A DNA stretch of 64,000 nt from Zygnema cylindricum. Taxonomy: Eukaryota > Streptophyta > Zygnematophyceae > Zygnematales > Zygnemataceae. The position numbers were made by a program, and so were the translations under genes. Shown here piece by piece: positions 1 through 11,921 of this stretch. Numbering within the stretch: position 1 is the stretch's first letter; the number at the start of each line of letters is the position of its first letter. The notes under the pieces were generated by a model. That model saw nothing but the letters and a program-made list of their open reading frames with translations, was not told the origin of the DNA and did not search any database. The stretch is from contig JBBHKE010000624.1 of assembly GCA_037447655.1 (NCBI GenBank), positions 61,451-125,450 on the forward strand, in the 5' to 3' direction.

Positions 1-976
1 TTTGCATATAGTTACTTATCTAGTGAGACAGGAGGAACAAAACATTGTTGAAAAGCAACCCCAGCACCAAATGCTTCAGGAACGAGGGCAAAGAACCAAA
101 AATAACCGGCCACAAATTTTCAAAGAGGACAAAGAGCAAGTACGAGCTTAAGGGGAGCCGAGAAACGATTTACAGTTCAAGAAGCATATGCATCACCAAA
201 GAGTGATAAATGGGTAGTGCCTGAGCATGACGAAGAATCCGTCATGGAAGATCAAACATGTGCTCTAGTGGAGATGCAACCTTGATAGAAACATGATAGA
301 AAACAAGGAGGTAACAGTAAACTAAGAAATCAATACAAACCGGTGTAAAGACAAACTAATGGAAATGGGGTATGAGGGAAAAACAGAACTGGACAAAGAT
401 ATATTAATTCGATATTCTCAATTTGTAATGGAAAAAACAAAACATATTGTAGACAGAGATAGAATGAGAAAGATAGTGGAATTGACAGTAGAAAGGGATA
501 GGGGAAATATCTTCGGAATTTCCCAAGTGACTGAGGTTAAGAGGAGTGCCAGTCTTATTAAATAAAAAAAATAATAATAAGAAAAGACTGTAACTTTGAC
601 TTCTGACTGACTTACTACCAGTATAACTTAAGTGATACAGACTTAAGGAAAATTTCCTTCATAATAAGTCAAGAGTAGTCCCAAGCAAAATTCTGCAATG
701 CGATAGTAAAATAGGAACAAGGTTTCCCCTATGCTTGGTAGGATACCGGAAATTGAACTTCAAGCTTGGTGTGGAGGAAGTTAGAGAGACATATCTTCTA
801 GTAAGTCAAAGACAGAATACATTTTTCAAATGATACAAGGAACAGGCAGTTGGAACAGGAACCAACAGAAAGTAGTGACAACACGTTGACTATGCAAATC
901 GACTTCATAGTGGCAATCAAATAAAATTTCATCAGAATTAGGAGAAACTTGGTTTACGCAAGTAGAAAATCGGATA

Positions 977-1120
977 TTATATTGCAACAATCATGTCGCC
1001 ATCTCAGCTGCTATTAAACCAAGACACCATTGTAAGAGTGAACAATTTACATCTTTTAGGGTCATCAAATTGAGACACCCATAAGATAAGAATATAGTAG
1101 CTGAAATGCTTATTAAATAA
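977..1120 (+). pseudogene. Ty1/copia RNase H relic
   Basis: Translation reads YCNNHVAISAAIKPRHHCKS and continues, after a stop, to NIVAEMLIK. This matches the copia RNase H end, where a YCDNQSAI-type stretch is followed by a TKHI-type motif and a TKPL-type tail. An in-frame stop and substitutions show it is dead. The surrounding 1-1300 holds no other recognisable gene; 359-565 is open but matches nothing I know. Confidence 0.6.
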
Positions 1121-1326
1121 TTGACTTGCTTTTAAACAAGTATACTGTAGGGATGCCTTTAACTAAAGCATCCAAAACTTAACCGTAGAATCGGTAAGTT
1201 TGTTTAGGATGTTTCCTATTTAAGGTTGTGAGGGGAGATTTTCAGGACTGACTTGACTGAATTAAATTTATAGGCATCATCTTCGATAGGTGCAACAATT
1301 AGAGTTACAACGAAGAACATTTACTA

Positions 1327-1543
1327 CACCAATCGGTATTGGCGTTATGAACGCTATATTGGAGCCCCTAAATTTTGAGGGTTTTACCCGAAATAGAATG
1401 ATTAACACTATTTTTTTTGTTAACAACGCTATTTAAAGACGTGGACCATAATCTGCCACGTCTCTTAAGACTAAATTAGCGTACATAACAGTAATTGATT
1501 CTATACACTAATAATTTCTATACGCTAATTACGATTGGCGGTG
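1327..1543. mobile_element. TA-flanked MITE (copy 1)
   Basis: Starts CACC and ends GGTG with TA on each side. The right terminus reads as CACCGCCAATCGTAATTAGC in reverse complement; the left is CACCAATCGGTATTGGCG. There is no coding capacity. It carries an internal hairpin at 1438-1462 (arms GACGTGG and CCACGTC) shared with the copy at 44375-44573. The family's TA target duplication is supported by the empty site described for 36431-36989. Confidence 0.75.
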
Positions 1544-1632
1544 TACGGTCCGGAAAGTCAAAGAGACCTCTTGAAAAGGATTTTTGTGTATCCAACCAAC
1601 TTGAGTGGACATATGGCGCTCTGAGCGCTAAT

Positions 1633-2636
1633 TGCAATTCTGTCCCCTATTGGACTACAGAATTCATGAAGCCTCTAGGTAGTTTTTGACAAACGCTTCT
1701 TCAGCTGGGATCACAAATAACCAAGTAGTCAAGCAAGCAATCTGACTGCACCCCTATGTTGTCTGGACTTCCCTCCGTCCACAGCAAAGGAAATCACTGA
1801 AAACGCCTAACCAAGCGATAAGTTATCAAGTGGCAAAGATGCCATAATATATACAAGCTCATTGGGAAAGAGGAGGTTACCTCCTAAATCTCTTAAGTCC
1901 TAAACCCCTCTCACAACCCTTATCTACTGATGTACAAACCAATCAGAGAACTATAAAGTAAAGAAAGGTACTATGGTCGGTGTGCTTTCAGTACGATCTA
2001 TGTACAACTTGGTAATTGAGTGGACGCCTGTCTCTTCCAGACTCGCCCTTATGCTCCCCGGGAAACCGGCTACCCAATGTTATCTTACCACGTTGCACCA
2101 GGTCATGTCTAGTCCAAAAACCGCCAAAGCGACCATTTCGGGATCTCGGCGATGATGCATGCCATCAGATCCAAAACGGCTTTGGATGCTAGCCGTTGAA
2201 AATCAATGTACGGTAAATTTGTTTCGTGCGGTTTCACGTTCGCAATGTATTTTATTTTGTCTCTATGTTACTTATGCGTAATTTCTTTAATTAGGTTAGT
2301 GATTTCTAACATATTCAATACTCATTATACCCCATGTACTTTAACAGACTTTAACGACACACCAGCTAAGGTTGACGGCTATTCCTCGCTCTACCTGTCG
2401 GAGGTTCAAGTCTTGCTGGACTCAACCTTTTTGTTAAAGGTGATTTATGTCACTTTTTTGACCTGCCTAAAGATCCAAGGCAGCCATGGCTCCACTACCC
2501 TCTCTTTCTTTTAGTGACTTCAACAAATATGGGGGATAGAGAGAAGAGGTAGAGGGCAAATTGCTTACGTTTTTTTTTTCTATTTTCACTACCTATACAG
2601 ACTTGAAAAATACTTTATAAATCTAATAATTTAACA
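1633..2636 (-). repeat. LTR of copia family X (3' LTR)
   Basis: About 1.0 kb, beginning TGCAATT and ending TTAACA on the plus strand, followed by a degraded polypyrimidine stretch (complement of the polypurine tract). It matches 20903-21896 along its whole length and 11331-11921 over its first ~590 bases. Inside, on the plus strand (antisense to the element), are tRNA-like boxes: GCTAAGG near 2365 and GTTCAAGTC at 2404-2412. Confidence 0.75.
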
Positions 2637-4480
2637 CTTCTTTTATTTTCTAGTCTAATTTAAACTTTTCGTTTAGTCCATACTTCTCTCTACAATATTT
2701 CAATTTGGGTGATGGCACAAATTTGATCATCATAATAGCAATCGTTTCTCTATCTGATTTATACACAAGATTCACAATTTTGTTTTTTATTTTTTCCCTC
2801 ACAAAACTCAGCCTTATGTCTATGTGTTTAGATATGAAATGATGTGTTGAATTGGCTACATTACATTTGTAGCCTGGTTATCACAGAAGACTTCATGCAC
2901 CCTTTTTTTTGCATACCCCAGTTCTTGTTGCAAAGACTTTACCCACATCAATTCTTTCACAGTAGAAAAAGAGGCCATGTACTTAGCCTCTATAGTGGAC
3001 TGAGTAACCACTTTTTGTTGCTTGCTATTACAATAGCAATCACCTTCCCCCACATATAATACATACCTAGAAGTGCATTTTCTCACAAGTGCATCTCCAT
3101 AACTGGTATCACTTCAAGTAGTGATGTCATTGTTCTCCTCTCCAAATGCAACCATAATTCCCTTTTACCCACCGGATATATCATGACTCTCTTTGATGCC
3201 TCCTTGTCTCTCTTTCTAGGATCATAAAGACTCTTACTAAGAACTCCAACTGCTGCCGCTATATCTTGCCTTGTACAATTTATTAAGTAAATTAGACTTC
3301 ATACAACCTGCCTGTAAGGAATAGACATCATTCACTGTAGACTTCATAAACTGTCTTACTTCGAGACTTATCTGATCATCAAAGATTATCACTCTTACTC
3401 CCAAACTACCATCACTTATTTTCTTCAATTCCATGGAAGTGGCCTTTTCTATTTGGAATTTCTCGAGCATATTCTCAATAGCTTCTTTCTGAGTAAGTCT
3501 GATTATCCTTGTTGCCCCATCTCTTTCTATTTGTATTCCAAAGATATATCTTACCTCACCTAGATCTTTCATATAAAACCTGTTTCTAAGATCTTTGTTT
3601 AACTTGTTGATCTTTTCATAGATTTATTTAACATCAGCAAATCGACCAAATAAATTGCAATGAAAATAAAACCATTTTCACCCTCAAACATACAAATAGA
3701 AGGGCCTAAACTGATCCGGATATATCCCAAGCTGGTGAGAAACTCATCTAGCTTCTTATTCTATTGCCTAGGAGCCTGCTTTAGTCCATATAAGGATTTT
3801 GTCAATCTGCAGACTTAGCTATCCTCACCTTTTTCAGTAAACCTTTATGGTTACCGCATGAAGATTTCTTCCTCTAGTTCACCATTGAAGAATGTGGTCA
3901 AATATAAATATTGTTTATTTCCACGTTTTCCGCTGCCGCGAGACTAAGGAGAATCCTTCCACAGGGGAACCGTACCACAAGAGCAAAGGTCTCTCCATAA
4001 TTTATTCCTATTTTTTTATTAAACCATTTTGGTACCAACCGAGCCTTATATCTTTCAATGGTATAATTTGGGTTCAGCTTCAGTTTAAACAACCATTTGC
4101 ACGCGATTGGTTTTCTATTTGGAGGGCACTCCACTATCTCCCAAGTATTTGCTTCCATAAAGGATGCCATCTCATCATTTATGGCTCTAACCTCTCTATC
4201 TTTCTCCGGACTGTACATTGCCTCTACGTATGACTGAGGCTCATCAGGGTGAGAAAGCTTAATTACTTTGTGAGCGGCCTGTCTTTCCTGTAGCCTTTTC
4301 TTGCTCTTTCGTCCTCCTTCAAAGTTCGAAGTTGGAATGGAAGGAAGTCTCGAGTTCCTCCTCACTATCTCATCAGCTCCCAGACCCATGGAAGCCAGTT
4401 CAATCTTTTTTTTTTCTTTCTCTTCGACATGTATAAGGATCTTTAAGGTTATCAAAATGTATGGGCAGACTCTGGTTAAT
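2637..4480 (-). pseudogene. copia X pol, RNase H + RT part
   Basis: Minus-strand copia pol in several frames. 2856-3086 is RNase H (QSTIEAKYMASFSTVKELMW). 3237-3572 is the RT C-terminal part (MKDLGEVRYIFGIQIERDG). 3898-4455 is the integrase-RT linker plus the RT start (ANTWEIVECPPNRKPIACKW, then ERYKARLV). In-frame stops and frameshifts occur throughout; KARLVAKG has become KARLVPKW. The integrase core that should follow upstream is missing where family Y begins near 4490. Confidence 0.8.
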
Positions 4481-4489
4481 CTATTTCAT

Positions 4490-7400
4490 TGACAATCTTC
4501 ATCATCACAAAAAACATTCTAAGTTCTAGAATTTATGAACACAAGTTCATCAAGAAGAGATTTCATTAATTCTTTGGTGGCAGCATAGGAAGCCATATAT
4601 TCAGCCTCTATAGTGGATTGAGCAACTCATTTTTGTTGCTTGCTACTTCAACAACATGCACCAAATGCAATTGCAACACATATCCAATTGTACATCGTTT
4701 TAAAGGCAAATCTCTATAAATGGCATCCTAACAATTGGTAATATAAGTGTGCTCCCCTCCCATATGCAACCATAATTCCTTTGTCTCGACAAGATACCTA
4801 ATAACTTTTTAGGCGGCCTCCTAGTCTCTTTTTTTGGGTTTGTTTAGACTCTTGCTGAGAACTCCTACAGCTGCATCTATATCCGGCCAGGTTAAGTTCT
4901 TAAAATAGATTAAACTACTTACTATCTGGCGATAAGGGATTTTTTCTATAAAGCTTCTCTTTACCTCATCCATCTCATCAATAATGATTAATATAGCTCC
5001 CTTTTCACTCCCCTCAGACATTTTTTTCAAATCCATATGAGTAATACATCCGTTTGTTTTTTCTATCTAAATTTTTTCTTGCGTATTATCAATTGCGTTG
5101 TTGAGAGTGAGTCTTATAATCTTACTCCCTCTATTTCTCTCCATCTGAATTCCTAAAATGTATTTTGCTTCAGTGAGATCTTTCACGTCAAAATGGCTTA
5201 TAAGATCCCATTTTAGTTTGTTAATTTTACCTAATGACTTGCTTAAGATCAACAAATCATCCACATAAATAGTAATAAATATCACTCCCTTCTCATCTTA
5301 AAATAAATATATGGTGTGGTTTGGACTACTTTTGATATACCCCAAACAGTCAGAAATTCATCCAACTTTATATTCCATTGTCGCGGGGCTTGTTTAAGCC
5401 CATAGAGTGATTTTATAAGTTTGCATTCCTTGCTTTCTTCCCCACTTTCTAAGGATCTTTTCGGTTGCCTCGTGTAAATTTCTTCTTCCAATTCTCCGTG
5501 CAAAAGGCCGTTTTAATATCAATCTGGTGTTCCGAATCTTTCGCTGCGGCTAAACTTAAAAAGAATTCTAACAGAAAGAAATTTGACTATTGGTGCAAAG
5601 GTTTATTCGTAGTCTATCTTTTTTTTTTCGTTTACCTTTTTGCAACCAACCTATCTTTGTACCTCTTAATGGTATTATCCAAGTTTAATTTAAGTTTAAA
5701 AACCCACTTACATCCGATCGCTTTTCGATCCGGTGGACAATCTACCTACTCCCATGTATTGAATTCCATGACTCAGGTCATTTTTTCATTTATAGCAGTG
5801 ATCCATCGGCTATTTTCTAGGGTGCTAATGGCCTCTATGTATATCGGGGTTCATTTGGGTAAGACATCAATGTAAGTTGGTTATTTACCTGTTTTTTTTT
5901 AAGTCGTTTACTACTTTTTATCCCCCTTCAAAATCTGACGCCGGTATGGAAGGTATCATTGGGTTTTGTTTAGGAAGAATTTTAGCTCCCTTTTTCCAAT
6001 TCTGGTGTCTCATCAAGTTCTTCATCGATTTCCACTTCAAATTGTGGCATTACCTCGGATGTTGTCCTCTCTTCTTTCTCTTTTGGTACATCTGCAGATT
6101 TTTCTTTTTCTCCATCTTCTTTCTCTTCATTTTCAAAGTCAAAGTCAAAAAACCCATCCGGTTCAAATCTGATTTTGACTTTTTTATTGTATTTTAATTG
6201 ATCAATGGACTAATTCTCATTCATCACCACTGTGTTTTTCCAAAATTATATCTTTTTTTTTTAAGTTATACACTCGGTATCTATTTGTGCTCTCATCATA
6301 TCTTTCAAGATATCCTCGTTTCCCTCTTTTTTTTCACTTCCATTTAGTCTTATCGAAATCCAAACTGTAGACTTGACCTCGGAACACTCAAACTAGACAA
6401 ATATAGCTTTCCTCTTGTCCACCTCTCGTACGTAGTTTCCTCATTATTTGTTGAAGTTAAGACTCTATTTTTGATGAAATTAGCATAGTTCATAGACTCA
6501 ACCCAAAATTGAAATCCTTTTCTCTTATCAGTTAGCATACTTTTAGACGTATCTTTTAAAGTTTTATTCAATCTTTCTGCTACTCCATTTTGTTCCGGAT
6601 TATAGGGAACAATTTTCTCGTGATGAATTCTTTCTTCTTTAAGAAATTCTACAAATTCCCTTGAGGTGCATTCTATCCTATTATCACTTTTTATTTTTTT
6701 CATTGAGCTTCCATGTAATTTTTCACTCCATGCTTAACACTCTTTGACACATCTCAATACATCTCACTTATGTTTGAGAAAGTATACCTTCGTGTATTTA
6801 AACCTTTCATCTGTAATGGTTAATATCTATCTTTTTGCCCCATGTGAAACATACCTAGAATGTCCCCAAACATTAGTGTGAATTAGATCCAATACTTTCT
6901 CTTTTCTAAATGTTGTTGCCTTTTGAAATGGAAGTCTATGAATCTTCCCTTGGGCACATCCACTGAAATCATTGAAAGCCTCATCATCCTCAAAGGTAAT
7001 ACCCTCCACTGTTTCTTCTTTTTTCATATTTTATAATCTATCTAGATGTACTTGCCCCAACCTTTTTTGCCAAAGCATTACATCACTTGCACACGAGGAG
7101 AGAACACTCTTTTTATTGAAACATACAATTTTGAACATTCTTTGACTGTTTGTTTTTAGCTATGAAATTCTTTGATCTCATTATCAAAGCTTGCTATGAA
7201 TATTCATTTCCTAGTTTTTGATTCAAACTTCTAATCATCTAGGACAACTATTGAGACTAAGTTTTAGCTAAGCTCTGGAATGTAAAGAACGTTTGACAGT
7301 GTCACAATTGAGGCTTTTCTATCAACTAGAACCTTTAAGTCAACAGTTCCAACAAGATTTGTGGTTTCTACTCTACCATCTCCATATTCTATTCAACTGT

Positions 7401-8560
7401 TAGGATCTTTCTCAGTTTAGTGAACCACCTTTTATCTTTGCACAAATGTATTGAGGCCCTTGAGTCTATGATCCAGCCATCCTTTGGTGGATCCCTCTTT
7501 CCTCTGGTAGCACACTTTTATCTCTCTGCAATGTCGGCAAGCTTCTCAGTATTTTTCAGATTAAAAAAAAGCTCCTAAACCTTTTCTTCCTGTTCGGTTT
7601 TTTTGTCTTCTTCCTCATCATGAACTTGAGTCAAGAAAGCTTTTTTTTTCCTCCATCCCTTAAGGTTGCTTGTCCATAATTTAGTCAAAGATCTGCAAGT
7701 TTTACTTTATCTACCATAGAGTGTCCTGGCTTTTTGCAAAATTGACATAATCCTCCTCGAGAATTTCCTCTCCTTTGTCGATCAAATCTGCCACCTCCAT
7801 GTTATTTTCTTCCTAAGTTTTGATAGGGATCTTTCCATCTCTCCTCATCACGCTTTCACCACTCAACTCTTGCAGACAATGCTTGAACACTCGGACTCCC
7901 TCTCCTAAGCTTTATGGTGCTTTCTTTCACTCAAATCATTTTCACTTTGTCATCCCAATTCCAATTGCTATCTTCTATATCTAGCAGTCGAAAATGGTAT
8001 TCTCATACTTTTCAGGGAGTTTTATCATCAATGTGTTCACTCTTTGACTCTCTGACCATGAGTTACCTGCACTCTCTAGATCTCCAAACAAGGTTTCTAA
8101 ATCATTGCAATAGTTATTCATGCTTCTCTTCTTATAACTAAAGGTTGCAATCTTGTTTTCAACCAATTGTTGCTATTGTTATGATTCACTTTTATATAAG
8201 TTATCTAGTGATATCCAAATTTGAGATGCTGATTTGACATGAAAAAGGGGAATGGCAATGCCTTTCGCTACGCTTTTAAGAATTAAGAGCTTAGCTTCTT
8301 TGTCTTTGTAGTTCCACTTTTCATACTCAAATCTATCAATCTAAACCGTTGTCAGTGTTGCTTGTGGCTTCGCTACCAATATCACTTTAGGCAATGGTGT
8401 AATATGAATTACAACTATTTATTCTCCTTCCATAACAATCTCTTCTCTTTCCTCATCATGATCCTCGGTGATGGTGGCGGCCATTATGGCTGCTCTAGTG
8501 GGGGAGGTGCATGAAAAATGCGGTCCAACCCACGTGGAGGTGGGCATCGAACTTGTTTAG
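4490..8560 (-). pseudogene. copia Y gag-pol, degenerate
   Basis: A second copia polyprotein in the same orientation, lacking a 3' LTR. From 3' to 5' it has RNase H (about 4560-4700), RT palm with YVDDLLILSK (5067-5285), RT with SLYGLKQAPRQW (5282-5503), integrase (6350-6703, with YNPEQNGVAERLNKTLKD), the GAG-pre-integrase/integrase junction (6827-7027), protease remnants near 7100-7500, and gag (7981-8166, SESQRVNTLMIKLPEKYE). Gag probably begins at an ATG at 8556 (MSKQVRCPPPRGLDRIF). Many stops and frameshifts. It is related to X but not identical, so it is a separate family or subfamily. Confidence 0.8.
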
Positions 8561-8656
8561 ACATTATTGCTCATAATTCCTTCTCTAAGAATTCTCTCAC
8601 CGTCATCAATTCCAAATAAAGAAAGTTTGATCCATCAAATATGAACACTTTAGAGG

Positions 8657-8670
8657 GTTGACACGTAACC
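8657..8670 (-). other. primer-binding site of copia Y
   Basis: On the minus strand directly after the 5' LTR, GGTTACGTGTCAAC aligns with GGTTATGGGCCCAC (10/14). The latter is the complement of the anticodon arm of plant initiator tRNA-Met. The position next to the LTR end supports the call; the divergence fits a decayed element. Confidence 0.5.
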
Positions 8671-9560
8671 TACAATTTGTGGTCTCCATTGACTAAGAGA
8701 ATAAGCAACATATATAAAGCCAATCGAATAATATTTGCCCCTTCCTCTTTCACATTGAATAAGCGCCGCCCATGCACACAAATATTTTGACCACCTTCAC
8801 CCTTGTGAGGACAAAACTCCTCTGAGTCAAACGCAAAAAAAATCACTGAATTTGCTCCCCGGGCAGTAAGGCATGGCTGGTCAAATATGACTTTTATAGT
8901 TACAAGCTCTTTTAGAGAGAGGTCCTTAAATTTCACTAAGTATTGGTTTGCCTACTCACGACTACTTACAATGAAACCCTAGTCAAATAGGAAAACTATA
9001 AAGTACAACAAGGTACAATGAGTGATATAGATATTTTACGGACATTGTACGATATGGCCTACAATGTGACACATGTCATATTGGGAGCCATGGTTTCTCC
9101 TCCTATCTTCTTTGGTATCCAATAATGTGGCGCCGCGTGGTACCGCATCACACTATCACTGAATGCCGACAAAAGCTCATTTCGGATGGCGGGTGCAATG
9201 ATAGTCGTCTGATCAAAACATATTTTACACGGTTTAGATTTGCCTACATGCATGAATTGTCCCTCGTTATTAGTTTTGTGTTAATTAGTCGTTGTGTCAC
9301 TGTTTATGTATCAATGAAACCTGTCATGTGTATCGATTTGTAAATGCCTTAGTGGATAAGGCTTACGATTGTTGGAAGTTCATAGATCCAAGTTCAAATT
9401 TGGACCTGGGCATCATTGTGGTAAAATATCATCTACTTCAAAATTTGCCACTTTTTAAACATTGCAACAGCCATGGCGTGACTTTAATCCTCTCTCTTTC
9501 TCTCTCTTGAAATCATAAATAAAATAAAGAAATGAATTTTTTAATTACCTATTTTCAACA
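8671..9560 (-). repeat. 5' LTR of copia Y
   Basis: Plus-strand ends are TACAATTTG and TTTTCAACA, giving about 890 bp. The internal stretch around 8800-9100 is clearly homologous, in reverse, to the solo LTR at 34506-35561 (for example the shared GGGGAGCAAATTCAG and CGTACAATGTCCGTA). This fixes both the orientation and the LTR identity. Confidence 0.65.
9350..9400 (+). promoter_or_regulatory. tRNA-like A box/B box inside the Y LTR
   Basis: TAGTGGATAAG at 9350-9360 fits the pol III A-box consensus TRGYNNANNNG. GTTCAAATT at 9392-9400 fits the B box GWTCRANNC except for the last base. The start-to-start spacing is 42 bases, as in tRNA-derived promoters. It is antisense to the LTR. It could be a SINE head inserted in the LTR or a built-in part of the LTR, since related LTRs carry similar boxes. 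Confidence 0.5.
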
Positions 9561-11316
9561 AAACCTTACCTAAGGTACTTTTGCTGGTCCTTTGATATCT
9601 GTGTGGACCTAATCTAGTACTGTGTGGACCTAATCTAGTACTTTCTCACTGTTATACGTTGCACTTCTAGGAAATAGAAGTCTGTGAGCCATACCTTGTA
9701 CAAAACTACTAGAATCATCCACAATTTCATTTTCCCCAAATTGAATACCTTCTACCACACCAAGCTTCTTCATTACCCTCGGCCTATCAAAGTGCACATG
9801 CCCCAACCATTAATGCCAAATTATCTAGTTTGGGACACCAACATAGTAAGCATTTTTCTTTTCATTACTCAAGTTAAGCCAAAACATTCCTTGGCAACCC
9901 TTATCTGTTATGAAGTAGACTTTATCCCCATACTTAGTTGTAAAGACTCTTTCTCTAGTGAAGTTATCAATCTTCTTATTATCAAATACAGAAGTAGAGA
10001 CCATTTTTGCTAAGCTAAGGGATATATTGTACATTTGAGAAATTGAGTATGGAAGTCTTACAATTTACCAAGACTTTTAGATATACCAAACCCACTAGAT
10101 CTATTGTAACTACTCTCCTATCCTTGTACTTTACCACTCTAGTGGGGATCTTTCTTAGCTTGGTAAAAAGGTGCTTGTCACGACACATATGCTTGGATGC
10201 ACCTGAATCGATGATCCATCCTTCTTGTGGAGGTTCTCAATTGGCTCCGAGAGCACACTTCTATTTTTGAGGAATCTCTTTCTCCTCCAAATTCTCGTCA
10301 AGAAAAAAGTCTCCATCCTCCTCTTTAAAGGACTCATCCTCCTCGGTCTCTTTTTTCACTTGTGTGACCACAAGTACCTTTTTCTTTTCCTCAGAATAAA
10401 CCTCCTCCACGGTTTTCTTCTTGTAGCCTCAGCTTTGACAGCTTGGTGGAAGCACCTTTAAAGTGTCCCGACTTTTTGTAGAAATGACAAAGGCTTTTTG
10501 GAGGCCTCGGTCCTCTAGTTTGATCTTTCTCTAACTTCAATTTGGAGTATGGCTTCCTCGAATCCTTGCTTAACCGGTCCGTTCTTGCATCTAAAGCTTG
10601 AACGCTTTCCTCCTCTCCGAATCTCGATAGTGTTCTCATGCTCAAGTATCATCCGGACAATTGTGTTCCACTTCAACATACTTTCATCATTTTCTCGCAC
10701 TCAATAGACTATGTTCTCAAACTCATTAGACAACTTCACGATGAGGGTCTTGACATTCATCTTTATTGTACCGGTTTACCCTGCACTCTCCATCTCCATA
10801 TACAAACACGAGAGGTCAATACAATAGTCTAGCATTTTTCCCCCATTATAAGTAAACTCCTTTAAGCGTTGCTCAGTTAACACGAGCTCTTAAATGGTAC
10901 CTGCTTTAAAGATATCCACTGAAAACTCCCACAACTCCTCGGACTTGAAAATGTCGAGATGGGAGGTTACAAAAGCTTGAGTAAGATGCCTCATAATAGA
11001 GTGCCTGGGAGCCATGTTTGTGTATTCCCACGTTTGAATATCGTTTTGGTCTATCGTTTCGGGTACCGTGGCGATAGGAGTAAGAGGTATCTCTTTCCTT
11101 TTCATTTTCTTGGACACACTACTCTCCCCGCTGTCAGCCTACTCCATTGGAGCAAATACAGAAAACCTCACTCTACCAAACCCTAGTAGAATTCCTTGAG
11201 ATGAACGTTTCACTTGACCACTGATGATACCCAAATATTTTTTTTCACACAAGCCCCTACCATCATGGCGTCTCAATAAATGAAGCCAGTTCCGTGGAAG
11301 ATGGGCACCCTAAAGG
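9561..11316 (-). pseudogene. copia X gag-protease-integrase N part
   Basis: Minus strand, upstream half of an X-type element. Gag lies at 10391-11117 (WEYTNMAPRHSIMRHLTQAF) with a damaged zinc knuckle near 10450-10500 (LCHFYKKSGHFK). A retroviral-type aspartic protease motif reads WIIDSGASKHMCRDKHLF near 10190-10240. The GAG-pre-integrase reads GHVHFDRPRVMKKLGVVEG near 9750-9810. It runs into the integrase start (VHTDIKGPAKVP) and stops at 9561, where the Y LTR begins. A 22-base stretch near 9600-9640 is tandemly doubled. Multiple stops make it non-functional. Confidence 0.75.
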
Positions 11317-11330
11317 GTGGGCTTATAACG
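11317..11330 (-). other. primer-binding site of copia X
   Basis: Next to the LTR, the minus strand reads CGTTATAAGCCCAC, an 11/14 match to the complement of the initiator tRNA-Met anticodon arm. Two of the three differences are transitions as expected from cytosine decay. Confidence 0.5.
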
Positions 11331-11921
11331 TGCAATTTTGTGTCCCCCATTAGACTACAGAATTTAGAAAACCTCTAGGTAGTTTATTGACTAACCTTAC
11401 TTCAACTAAGATCACAAATACCCAAGTAGGCAAGCAAGCAATCTGACTGCAACCCTGTGCAGTCTGGACTCCCTTGAGATAGCAACAAAAGAAATCACTG
11501 AAAACGCCCGACCAGGCGAGTAGTTATCAAATGGCAAAGATGCAAAATATATACAAGCTCATTGGGAGAGAGGCGGCTACCTCTTTAGTCTCCTAACTCT
11601 TAAACCCTTCACATAACCCTTATCTTTTGGTGTACGAACCAATCAAAGAATTGTAAAGTACAAAAAGGCACCGTGGCCGGTGTACTTTCTATACTGTCTG
11701 TGAACGACTCGGCCATTGAGTGGATGTCTGTCTCCTCTGGGCTTGCCCTCATGCTCTCCCAGATTTCCGGTACCCAATGTTATCTTGCCACGTGGCGCCC
11801 AGTCATGTCACACAGAAAACTGCCAAAGCGACCATTTTAGGATTTCGACGAAGATGCGTGCCTTCAAATCCAAATCGGCTTTAGCTGCTAGCCGTTGAAA
11901 ATCAATGTCCGGTGAATTTGT
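11331..11921 (-). repeat. truncated LTR of copia X (5' LTR)
   Basis: Similar to the first ~590 bases of 1633-2636 and of 20903-21896. Similarity stops abruptly after AATTTGT at 11921, so about 400 bases of the expected LTR are missing at the outer end. Confidence 0.7.
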
